Below, one piece after another: positions 22,385 through 32,560 of a DNA stretch of 64,000 nt. Within the stretch, counting starts at the first letter, position 1. Each line of letters begins with the position of its first letter. Location of the stretch: positions 62,001 through 126,000 of the forward strand of contig QJNS01000054.1 in the NCBI GenBank assembly GCA_004154925.1. The letters are read 5' to 3'. Under the pieces are notes generated by a model. It was given only the letters and a program-made list of their open reading frames with translations. It did not search any database and was not told where the DNA came from. A program made the position numbers and the translations under genes. This DNA comes from Monosporascus cannonballus. Its lineage: Eukaryota; Ascomycota; Sordariomycetes; Xylariales.

Positions 22385-23979
22385 GAGGGATATGGGATGT
22401 ACAAAGGATGAAAAATAGACAGTATGTGACAATGCTCGGGCCTAGATGTGTATATGCAAAGGAGTGCTTTTTACCTCTATAACTCACTAAAAAAAACATG
22501 TCAAATACATTATGAAGAAAAATCCCTAACACTTCACTAGGCGCCACCATATTCATCATTCTTATTGTCCACATAAGAAATTCGCTACCTTTTAGGATGG
22601 GGAAGTGGCTAGGTAGTACCACTCTTATGCCAAAACGCAATTTGTCAAGCGGCAAAAGTACGAATACTGGCTCCAAAGGCCAATTGGGCTATTTGACGCA
22701 TCCGGACAGGAATCCCCCGCCAGCGCTTTGGAATATGAATACGTCATAAATATTTTGACTCGTGCCCCTATTAATGGCAGGTCCCGAGGAATCACCAGGT
22801 GGAGGTTCTCCAGCTCCTTGATGGACGCGCTCTGGGCCCATGTCGAGTTAGTACGTCTACTCGTCCGTCCACTGGGAGCTGTTTCACCTTTGCCATGGAG
22901 TACTGTATATCGACTCGAGTGTATCTTCGGAGCTGTAAACTTATCAGCGTAGGAAATCGCCAATGTGTTTGGAAGAGCCTGCTATATGTCGTACTTCACC
23001 TCGTCTATCACTGCCTCGCTTCCTACGCGACAACGTAGACTTCGTGGGTTAGGGACATGATCCAGAGATAACAAGGGACGCCAGTTTGGCATTAAAGGGG
23101 GTGGATCGGCGCTTGGAACCCCATCTCTCTCTGGAACTAGTTCTCTACCTTTTCGGGAGTTGCTCATTTGTTTCCACCTATGAATGAAGCACATGTGAAA
23201 GAGCCATAGAAGACACCATGAGTTTCAGAAAACGCGAAGTGTAGCGTCAACACACCAGATATTTCCGATCCAAACCCTATTGGAGAGTCTCGACCTATCG
23301 CCGAAACTGTTTCCTGCGCTTCTTCGAGGTTAACTCCTAGCGCTACACAACAGCGGCAGCCGGTCAATCTACTACGTAATAGCGCCTCTCCTAGGGATCC
23401 CTAAGAGATAACTTTATCAAAGCTCTATGACTTGCTAGAAACCTCTTGGAGCTGCTAGTGTCGGCTTGTCAGTTGCATCGACTCCTTAACAGCCACCATT
23501 CATCCACTACGGATACACATATGGAAATTTCTATACAGGCATCAAGTAATGATTCTCCGTCCCATCCAAAAGCGGCTTTGGTTTCCCCGAGCACCCCAAA
23601 CGGGTGTCTGATAAGGGATCATGAATGGGTAAGGACGGCCATCATAGTAAAATCAACCCCGCACCACCACGGTCGGGCTCGGAAGGCAGATAAGTCGCCA
23701 GCTGAGATGATTCCGCCGAAGGGAGGGGAGCGCTAGGATCTAAAGGGTGTTAACTCCATCGCTTCAGGCGGAACGTCATGGTGAGGTATCTCTAAGTCTA
23801 CTTTAGATAAATAGACCTTCGTGTCTCTGCGAATAGATCGTGGCATTGCTAGAAGAAGATTCCACTCGCATACCCAGGACATTCGTAGCTGCGTTCCTAC
23901 GATAGAACATCCACTTACGATCCTAAACGGAAAAAAAAAAAAAAAAAAAAGGATCGCGTCGCATCCCAACACACCCAAC
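22385..23979. other. intergenic region with A20 tract
   Basis: I see no supportable gene. The plus frame at 23446-23736 and minus frame at 23733-24305 are short or overlap the next gene antisense. An uninterrupted run of about 20 A residues lies at about 23931-23950, roughly 30 bp upstream of the reductase ATG. It is placed like the poly(dA:dT) tracts that exclude nucleosomes at fungal promoters. Confidence 0.5.
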
Positions 23980-25151
23980 ATGCCTCTCCTAGCAGCGACC
24001 GCCCCCAAGCCCCGCGTGATCCTGGGCCTCATGACCTTCGGCCCGGACGAGTCGGCCGGGGCGCGCATCACGGACCTCGGCGAGTACAACCGGATCCTGG
24101 ACCGGTTCCAGGAGCGCGGCTTCAACGAGTTGGATACGGCCCGCGTGTACGTCGAGGGTCGGCAGGAGGCCTTCACCCGGGACGCCCGGTGGAAGGAGCG
24201 CGGCCTGACGCTCGCCACCAAGATCCTGTACCCCACGCAGGGCGGCGAGAACACGGCACCGAAGGTCGAGGAGAGCCTCGAGACAAGCCTTAAGGAGCTC
24301 GGCACGGATTGCGTTGATGTGGGTCTTCTATCTGTTTACCTTCCCTTACCTTCTCCGAGACTGCGGTGCAGACGTCGGCTTCCTCCGACGGGGTTACGAG
24401 GCTAACGAACGGTTGCGATTGACAGATCCTGTACCTCCACTGCGCCGACCGCGCGACTCCCTTCGCGGAGACGCTCGAGGCGGTCGACAAGCTGCACAAG
24501 GCGGGCAAGTTCGTGCGGTTCGGGCTGTCCAACTTCACGGCGGCCGAGGTGGCCGAGGTGGTGATGATGTGCAAGTACAACGGGTGGGTGCGGCCGACCA
24601 TCTACCAGGCTATGTACAACGCCATCACGCGCGGGATCGAGGGGGAGCTGGTACCGACGCTGCGGCGGTACGGGCTCGACCTCGTCATCTACAACCCGAT
24701 CGCGGGCGGGCTGTTCAGCGGCAAGATCCGCAGCAGGGACATCGCCCCCACCGAGGGCCGGTTCAGCGACGCTGGCGGGCTCGGCACCGACTACCGCGAT
24801 CGCTACTTCAAGGACAGCACGTTCAACGCGCTGCGCACCGTCGAGCAGGCCGTCGAGCGCCACGCCGGGGAGGGACTCACCATGATCGAGACGGCGCTCC
24901 GGTGGGTCGTGCACCACTCCAAGCTCAAGGTTAGGGACGGCAACGACGGCGTCATCATCGGCATCAGCTCGTACGGCCAGCTCGACGGCAACCTCGACGC
25001 CCTCGAGAAAGGCCCCCTACCGGAGGACGTCGTCCAGGCGCTCGACCAGGCGTGGGCCATCGCGAAGCCCGACGCGCCCAACTATTGGCACAAGGATCTC
25101 GTGTACGCGTACGATACTCAGGAGGCCCTCTTTGGACAGGGCAAGAAGTAG
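23980..25151 (+). CDS. aldo-keto reductase, AKR7 (aflatoxin-aldehyde reductase) type
   Basis: This is an NADPH-dependent cytosolic reductase of aldehydes; the substrate is not predictable. Two exons, 23980-24318 and 24426-25151, give 354 residues, normal for the family. The 107-nt intron starts GTGGGT, has GGCTAACG as branch and ends ACAG; removing it joins DCVD to ILYLHCAD in frame. The catalytic tetrad is complete: Asp52 and Tyr57 in ELDTARVY, Lys81 in LATKI, His118 in LYLH. GLSNFTAAEV, YNPIAGGL and ISSYGQLDGNL correspond to the (beta/alpha)8 barrel and cofactor-binding segments. The exons are strongly GC-rich with no RIP-type damage, so the gene looks intact. It is about 1.6 kb downstream of the 7-TM gene on the same strand; nothing shows they are co-regulated. 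Confidence 0.9.
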
Positions 25152-26311
25152 AAGTTTACGTCCGAAGACACACAAAATAAACAAAGATGAGTATTCAGTA
25201 GGTCGCCAAGCCAGAAAATCCAGAGTGGAATCCTGCACAGGGGAGCCCCTCGGGCATTTAGTCATCATATGGTATCCATTAGACATTAGGCGGCAAGAGG
25301 CATGCTTGGCTTTATTAATAGAATCTCCGTCTTCTCACGTCGGTAGGATTCTCACCTTGGTGGACGCGCATGACGATGCTCGGCATTAGGTAATCTGTAG
25401 TGGTTGGCGGTTTGCAGGCTGTTTAACATCACATCCTGTTAAGCTAGCTTGACGACTGAAAGAAACACCATGTAACACCTGTATCATGGGGGTCGATGGT
25501 TTATTTATATCTGCTCCTGTAGACAAAACTCGTGACTTCGTTGCACATGTGCATGTACGGAGTATGTAGTAGGCATATGACCAGCAGCGGCCCGCGCAAG
25601 TTCACTGACCAGCGGCTCCCCACTAGCAGTGCTACCTACTACTTACCTGGGTACGTATGGCACTCTATGCAGGCGAAATGGCGCGAAACCGGAACCCGGA
25701 AGGAAATTTTATTGGAGAGATGATCCCCATTTCCCAGAATCTCCCAGCACCTAAGAACACCACCCCCCGTGCCCCCAAAGACCCTTAGTCTGTCCCGCCT
25801 GGCGCATCCTGGACAGGACCCTTGATAAGGGAGGGGATTGCTAGGTAGAAATTGCCCGGGCCACCCGCTGCTGTTTCGGAAGGGGAGCCACTGGCTGGCG
25901 CGACACCTGCTGCAGCCCGGCGTCATCTGCGCCTTTAGCTAGAGCATGTTTACTTACCTAGTTGAGGACACAAATACATCTTTTTGCTTGCCGGAATTAC
26001 CACGCAAAATGCCACCAAGAAACACATGCAAATCTCGGGGGAACTCCATCCTTTTTGCATACGAGCTTATCCATACACCCGATACTATCACACCTGATCA
26101 TCCCGCGCCAACCCTTATACGACGGCCATACTCACATGTTGTACCTTTCTTTACCTTACGTAGTCCACAAGAACATTTCCCCCCTTTTTTAATACCTAAG
26201 CTAACCCCGAGTCACTCCTTTCTCCTGCCTTTGCACGCCCTTCGCTTTCGGAGGTTGACGTAATAATATCTTCAAGAAGGTTTCCCCTTCGTCCATTGTG
26301 GATCTGCATTA
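25152..26311. other. intergenic region, no gene seen
   Basis: About 1.1 kb between the reductase and the transporter, presumably terminator plus promoter. Pyrimidine-rich stretches lie at about 26140-26230, before the transporter start. Open frames here are short and unrecognisable. Confidence 0.5.
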
Positions 26312-28075
26312 ATGTCCTCGAAGACTATCGAGCTGTCTAGACTCCCACCCTCGAACTCCAAGACGTCGCGAAAAGTAGAGCATTCCGAGGCGAGTGGGTC
26401 TCGTGCTGCGAGTTCGACCCGCAGAGTCAGCGGCCCCTTCGAGTCTGACGCTGACCAACGGCATCTTGGCGAGGGCGGCTCCGCCACGGCCGAGGAAGAT
26501 ACGACTCCAGCTGTCATAGACCGGCGGCTGTCAGATGGGGACTGGGATGCAATTACCGGGTTCGACGGCTCTAACGGCACGCGCAATCATAATCCCGACA
26601 AGCCCGCAGCAGCAGAAGCGGCAGGTGGGTTCGAGCGAGACGAATACGATATAGAGGACATCGCCATGGCGGACGACAGCAGGGCTTCCCTCCTCAAGAC
26701 GAGTCGCTCCGCCACTCACCTCTTGAAGAACTCGGACGACGATGACCGAGGCAGGACGCGATACGACCGCTCGACGCATGCCTCGCCGCTTACATCCGCG
26801 CGCTCTCCTCATCCCGCCCGACCCCCCCTGTTGACCAGGCGCTCGACTCTCCGCTCCCGGTCGCCCGACACCCAGGCGAAGATGGCCGCGCGCAAGAAAT
26901 ACGTCTTCGCCTCCGTCTTCCTCGTCATATCGCTCGTGTCCTTCTCCGTCCAGACCGAGCTCGCCAGCTACGTCCAGAACGAGCTGGGGTGGAACAAGGC
27001 GTACTGCATGCTGTACCTGACGCACGGGTCGTGGGCGCTGCTCTGGCCCGTCCAGCTCGTCATCCTGCGCGTCCAGAAGCGGAACACGCCGTGGCGCACC
27101 TTCTGGCGCCGCCACTGCTACCTCCTGCGGTCGACGGCGCACATGGTCGAGCGGCAGGACCTGGACATCTCGCGCCACGTGCTGCAGCGCAACCCCCTGC
27201 CGTACGTCGTGCGCACCACGGCTGTCGTCACGAGTGCCCTGACCGTCGCCGGCCTGAGCTGGTACGTCGCCGTCAACCTGACGAGCGCGAGCGACCTGAC
27301 GGCCATCTACAACTGCAGCGCCTTCTTCGCGTACGCGTTTAGCGTCCCGCTCCTCAAGGAGAAGCTGCGCCTCGACAAGTCGCTCGCCGTGCTGGTCGCC
27401 ATCGCCGGCGTCCTCGTCGTGGCGTACGGCGACTCGAACGACGACTCCGGCGACGGTGGCGGAGGTCCGGGATCCGCCCCCTCCAACCCGGACGCCGGCG
27501 CCCGCTTCCTCGGCAACGTCATCATCGGCGTCGGCAGCGTGCTCTACGGGCTGTACGAGGTACTGTACAAGCGGTGGGCGTGCCCGCCCGAAGGCGTGCC
27601 GCCGACGCGGGGCATAATCTTCGCCAACGCGTTCGGGTCGTGCATCGGGCTGTTCACGCTGCTCGTGTTCTGGATTCCGCTACCGCTCCTACACATAATG
27701 GGCTGGGAGACGTTCGAGCTGCCGCACGGCGAGACGGCGCTCTGGCTCTGGGTCAGCGTGGTCATGAACGCGACCTTCGCCGGCAGTTTTCTGGTCTTGA
27801 TCTCGCTCACGAGCCCCGTGCTCAGCTCCGTCGCCGCCCTGCTCACCATCTTTATCGTGGCGCTCGCCGACCGCCTCGTCTTCGGCGAGACCCTGAGCCC
27901 CGCCGCCCTCTCGGGCGGGTGCATGATCGTCGTCGCCTTCGCCCTCCTCAGCTGGAGCACCTGGCGCGAGATGACCGAGGACGCGGCCCACAAGGCCGCC
28001 CTGAGGCATGGTGCCGCGGTGCCCCCCGATTGGAGTAGTGATGACGAGAGTGATAAGGATGATCGCCTGGATTAG
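26312..28075 (+). CDS. EamA/DMT-family membrane transporter (SLC35F-like)
   Basis: This intronless 587-residue protein probably exports or exchanges a small metabolite or nucleotide-sugar-like substrate; the real substrate is unknown. Residues 1-190 are hydrophilic, rich in Ser, Arg and Asp and likely cytosolic. From about 196 the hydrophobic part starts (KYVFASVFLVISLVSFSVQT). The first EamA half includes NLTSASDLTAIYNCSAFFAY and the family-typical FSVPLLKEKL. A Gly/Asp-rich linker (about 372-395) follows, then the second half (GNVIIGVGSVLYGLYEVLYKRW to VFGETLSPAALSGG). The paired EamA repeats and the position of KEKL and GE(T/R)L after helices 4 and 9 fit fungal DMT transporters related to yeast YML018C/THI74. 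The acidic C-terminus (SSDDESDKDDRLD) is cytosolic-like. The start at 26312 is the first ATG of the frame. Confidence 0.85.
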   Translation: MSSKTIELSRLPPSNSKTSRKVEHSEASGSRAASSTRRVSGPFESDADQRHLGEGGSATAEEDTTPAVIDRRLSDGDWDAITGFDGSNGTRNHNPDKPAAAEAAGGFERDEYDIEDIAMADDSRASLLKTSRSATHLLKNSDDDDRGRTRYDRSTHASPLTSARSPHPARPPLLTRRSTLRSRSPDTQAKMAARKKYVFASVFLVISLVSFSVQTELASYVQNELGWNKAYCMLYLTHGSWALLWPVQLVILRVQKRNTPWRTFWRRHCYLLRSTAHMVERQDLDISRHVLQRNPLPYVVRTTAVVTSALTVAGLSWYVAVNLTSASDLTAIYNCSAFFAYAFSVPLLKEKLRLDKSLAVLVAIAGVLVVAYGDSNDDSGDGGGGPGSAPSNPDAGARFLGNVIIGVGSVLYGLYEVLYKRWACPPEGVPPTRGIIFANAFGSCIGLFTLLVFWIPLPLLHIMGWETFELPHGETALWLWVSVVMNATFAGSFLVLISLTSPVLSSVAALLTIFIVALADRLVFGETLSPAALSGGCMIVVAFALLSWSTWREMTEDAAHKAALRHGAAVPPDWSSDDESDKDDRLD

Positions 28076-29608
28076 GGGGGACGGGGCGCGATAACGATGA
28101 CCGCTTGGGCTACGTGTCCGGCTATCGGGGGGGCGGGGGGCGGGGATGTGTGTAGGCGACTAACTGCTGGCCGCCCGGTGAGGCGGTCTGTGGTTTTCTC
28201 GGACACGGTGGGGGGTGGATGGGCTCCTCTAGAGTGGATAACTTTATGTGGCGTTCCGGGGACATGTACATTTAGGGGCATGGCGTATGGGTTACGGGTT
28301 ATAGCATCTTCGAGCGCCAGCTCGGTACTTGCCCGGCTATCTGGATACGGGGATATGAGGTCACATCTAGAGCACCATTGCCACATAGAAGGGTATACTC
28401 GATTCATAGGCTGTTTATATAAGGGGTCGGTAGATAGGTCACGGCACCTCTGGTGTGTCCTCGGAGAGGTCTTCATCATTAAGGATCTGAGCATGGCTTA
28501 TGACCTGAGCTCAAAGAGTTATATGACCATTCGATACCGTGAGGCACATATCCTCGATCCTACGTACGCGGACGGGCCTTAGGCCAAATAGTTGGGCCAC
28601 CCTTCATGATACGCGAGAACCGGAGTATGGCAATTGAAGGATGTAGATCTAATTAACAACCATTATTAATCATTAAATCGACTTCATAAACCCCTATGAT
28701 AATTCGGTTCACTCGGAAGGAATCTCCGTAACTATATAAAAGCCCATAACAGCGATAGGATATACCTTGGTGGACAGAGGTGGCTTAGTTACCACGGCCA
28801 GAGCCCGACGGAATATGTGCTATTTCGATTTGTGTGCCCACAGGGGCAGACGTATATGCAACATGTGTGGCCTGTCGCTCTCCCCCGCCCGCGGTGATAT
28901 ACCGATGCACAGCTCGCCTGGTGCTTGAGTACCGCGTGTGGCCCCTGTTGTTTTTACCATGCTGTCAATTGATGCGGTCAGCGGGTGTCGTCAGATCCTG
29001 GGCAACTAGCTAGAGGTTAGGTCTGCTTCCTATCCTCTGCTTCTGAGGATCAAGCATCATCCTTCGGTACTTGTCTCTTGGTTATATGACCTCTCGGCAT
29101 GTGCAATGTGGATAAGGGTACCCAGCGAGTTTCGCCGAATGGGGGTGATCTGAATTAAAGGGAAGCAGTTCCGCACAATTCTTCCGACGTCATTCTATCG
29201 CGATCTTAGTGATAGGTGTACCACATCTGGGAAAGAGTCGGGAGGTAGCAAACCACGGATCCTGAACAAGTAAGTATGTGGACGCCCCTGCGGGGGACAC
29301 GACCTACCGTCACCGCACAGAGGTCTAGCTGGTCGGTTATACGGGGACTGCGGTAGGTACGCTGATCAACCAATAGTCAACTTAGGAGGTATCGGAGTCA
29401 AAGGAGAACTTGGAAATGAAGGGGCAAGGAGAGTAATCGAGACGCCAATTACCGCGGTTGCTGCCATATAAATCAACTTTGTGTACACCGATATCCCCCT
29501 TTAGCATGCGTATCCTATCTCTCCATCGCGTAGCGCCCCTAGACTCCGCATCCCTTCATCTCCTTTCCATCTCCCCCTACCTCCCCTCGATGAGGAAAGA
29601 CCTAGCAG
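28076..29608. other. gene-poor stretch, no recognised gene
   Basis: The plus frame 28097-28582 (161 codons) is open but has GC-rich, low-information content at its start and no motif or hydrophobic pattern I recognise; it may lie in the transporter's 3' UTR. The rest to 29608 shows nothing. Confidence 0.4.
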
Positions 29609-30268
29609 TCAGCCAAGCTCCTTACCCATACCGCGCCTGAACCGCGCCGTCCCGCCTCCGCCTCCCCCTACCATCCCGTCGCGCCGACTCCCGGGAAATC
29701 CAGCTGACGGTCCGGTCGACGCGGGACACGTCTTCGCGAGCGCGCCGGCCGATAAGGCCGTCAAGAGGACGTAGGCCGTCCAGCACAGCAACCTTTCCAC
29801 CTCCCTATCGTCTTCTCCCCACTTGACCGGGCTCCCGAGGTGACCGTCCTCTTCAGCAGCAAGTACAGGAGCCAGACGCCCCAGGTCACCGCAAAAACGA
29901 GCCCCACGTACGGGAACCCGCGGACGCGGACGTAGCCGGCCTTAAAGGGGACCAGGGCGGCCAGCAGGACGGTCGAGGCGCCAAGGAGCACGACCAAGGG
30001 GTTACTCGACTATCTGGGCCTTATTGTTATTGTTGGTGGTGGCGGCGGCGGCAGCTTGCGCGGACTCGAGCCCGAACGCCAAGAGCATGAAGACGTCCGC
30101 CCGGAACACGGCGTTGCTGAAGCATAGCTGCGCCGGCCCCGCGACGGTGTCCATGCTCCACGTCGCCTTGTCGCCGGCTGCTAGGCGTCGCATTGCGATC
30201 TGCTGCTGGGTCTCGCCGTCCTCGCCTAGGTGGCCCTCGCGCGCTACGTCCATGTTATTATCTGCCAT
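29609..30268 (-). pseudogene. small multi-TM membrane protein, two frame breaks
   Basis: Three minus frames follow each other. Frame 1 (30268-30002) starts MADNNMDVAREGHLGEDGET and carries a moderately hydrophobic segment (AVFRADVFMLLAFGLESAQA). Frame 2 (29997-29761) carries two clear TM helices (VVLLGASTVLLAALVPFKAG and YVGLVFAVTWGVWLLYLLL). Frame 3 (29800-29609) carries a fourth (LLCWTAYVLLTALSAGALA). Hydrophobicity and GC-rich codon use continue across each break. The steps occur within a few bases, too short for introns, so one-base indels (mutation or sequence error) are likeliest. I do not recognise the family. A tail of Gly and Arg ends frame 3. Alternatively, only frame 1 plus frame 2 were the original gene. 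Confidence 0.4.
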
Positions 30269-30479
30269 GTTTGGGGTGATGCTGATTCGTCGCTCGGCGA
30301 GGCCTCTCCCCCCCCCGTCCTGTATGACGCTCGGGAACTCCTATAAGAGGTGCTTGTCCGCCGACTTCGAATGCGAGGCTCTATCTTTGCGTCCGACACG
30401 TCAGGGGCAAAGGTTTTGCGGGGCGGTGTTTATTAGGCTCGGTCTAGCGACCAAAGCTCTTGGTTAGTTAGGAAGAAAA

Positions 30480-32560
30480 TGAGTTTGGGTAGGCTATGTT
30501 GATACCTTTGGTGTCGGATCGAGGTGGCTACTAGCTTTGTAGTTTCTAAACTGTTGTCGGTGGTTGGTACTCCGGAATTAGGGGTAATTTGCTGGTTAGT
30601 TGTGGTTGAGGGTTGGGATTTACCGATGGGGCCATGTTCTCTTGATGTTCAGTGAGGGTGGGGAGGTGTCGATGGGGGAGCTTTTCCTGCGTCGCTCCCG
30701 GACGAGTTCGCGTTGACCGTTGTTGCCGGAGGGGCTGTATCTAGACGAGAATCTTGCCCCCTTCTTATTGCATTAAGGGCAGGCTCGCGGGGTTCTGATG
30801 GTTCGAAGGATGGTCTGAGAGTGGCAAATGGGTCTTCAGCCTCTTTCGAAAGATCGTCTACCAGAGCCACTGAAGGCTGAACCCCACTCGTTTATGTTAC
30901 TTGAGGCTTACTACTTCTGACTTGTCCCCATGGGAAATCCCTCTCCTGCCGCTCGGGGATGATCTCCTTCACTTGGTTCCTCTGAGGCGACTTCCGATGA
31001 TCTAGAGAAGACGCAGCGGCTGTTTGGCGTTCGGTATACACTGTCTTCTTCTGAATAATCTCCGGCCTGGGAGTTCCACGTGATAAGCGTTCCGTCCGAG
31101 AGTGGGAAAGCGACGTCACTTACGGTGATGCTCGAACTAGCGTGAGGAGGCAGGCCGGCTGTTTTGCCGCTTTCTGTAGGTACAGCAGCGTCGATAGTTG
31201 TGGTGCTATAGATGTCCGAAATCTCGCTGGACCCACCTTCGACAGTCTGATGCAGCGGCGCGTTTGAGCCGGATAGGGGCAGTGGGCTGGGTCTCGGGAG
31301 CGTCGAAGAACTCGCTCAGCGGCCTCGAACGATCTGATCCGGACTCTGCCAACCGGACCCGCCGCTGCTATTTTTGGAGCCCCGAGCCTTCCTGTGGTGA
31401 AGGGGCTGGCTTCTCCTGTCGCTTGTCCAGATCCGGACGTCTAACTGTGCTGTCACCTTCTGCGCTCCGGAGAACGTCGCCAACAAGACTCTTAAATTCT
31501 TCCCAGGATGGCGACTAGTGGCCTTCTAGGAAGATGACCACCTTCGAGCTCTACCCTTGGCTCAGTTCTCTCCCCCGTCTACTCGGTGTTGCCAGCAGCT
31601 CTGTGGCCTATGGTTTCGACCGTACCTGGGGATGGAGCAGTACTGGCGTCGGTATCGGCTTGCGATACCGGCGTTCTTGGTTTCTAGTTCAGACGGAAGT
31701 TAGGTGGAAGCGAGTGACGGTATGACTGGGTAGTATGGACGTGGATTTGTGGTTATTCTGCGGGCTCTCCGCTCTCTTCGGTTGGACCAGGGGCAGTGGT
31801 GGGGGCGGGTGGAAATAGGCGGCGGTGGTTGACAGGCCTCGTCAAGGAAGAATAGCCGGGGGCTGTATTGCGTGACTGGAGGGTTGCTGAAGCCGGCCTT
31901 GGAGCTTCCCCTATTCCTCCCTCCCGGCCTTGCTTAGGTTGATGAGCTCTGTCAAAATCTTTAAATCCCGTAACGAAGTGTTTTGGTTCTGTATCTGGGG
32001 CTTGGATCACCGATATAAGCGGTGTCAAAAGACGTCTGGGGCTAGGTGGGCCTAATGTGAGCGGTGATATGCTTCCCAACATCACATATCTATGGGAAGC
32101 AAAGGCAGCATGTTGGACATGATTACTCAAGATAGAACTGAAGACTCGTTCTCGATCGAGCTGTTCATGATCTAGATTGGAAACGAGGCCTTGAGCAGGA
32201 CTCCTTTTCAAATACCCCCGCTGAGACTCGTTTCCTATCCAGATACCTCATTGTTCGACAAGCCAAGGTATCGAGGGCGTCAATATATTCCTATCGGGAC
32301 GCCCAGGACTAACAGATTTAATACGGAAGGGCCAACCTCTTGAAACACTCGCCCTCTGAAGAAATTGGGGATATCTTCTCTGTCTGCTCACCCCTGCATC
32401 GAACCAACGGGGCGAAAACACCAAAATAATCACCCTGTACCACATAAACTGACTTAGAGGCTGTTCCCTCAGAGCTGCCTACACACTCACCTCCGAAAGT
32501 GTTGGTTTCATAGTAGTGGTAGCTTACGCTATGAGCGACCAACTCTCGTTTGTTCACCTA
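30480..32560 (-). pseudogene. decayed coding region, Ser/Pro-rich, unidentified
   Basis: On the minus strand 31119-30892 and 30870-30649 are in the same frame, separated by one stop and seven codons. They read through as Ser/Pro/Arg-rich sequence (SHSRTERLSRGTPRPEIIQK; FATLRPSFEPSEPREPALNA). Upstream, further protein-like stretches appear with frame changes, such as EEFKSLVGDVLRSAEGD near 31500 and the open frame 32211-31753. The low-complexity, basic character resembles retroelement ORF1/gag or a disordered regulatory protein, but I cannot assign it. The DNA is not AT-shifted, unlike the flanking transposons. Confidence 0.3.

Noticed and set aside
21803..22432. Minus-strand ORF of 209 codons opposite the 7-TM gene
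   Set aside because: Arg/His/Ala-rich antisense shadow; the plus strand has membrane helices and consistent splice sites.
24314..24934. Plus-strand ORF of 206 codons overlapping the reductase
   Set aside because: Arg/Gly/Ala-rich shadow of the GC-rich reductase exons in another frame; the same holds for the minus frames at 24402-24917 and 26531-27178.
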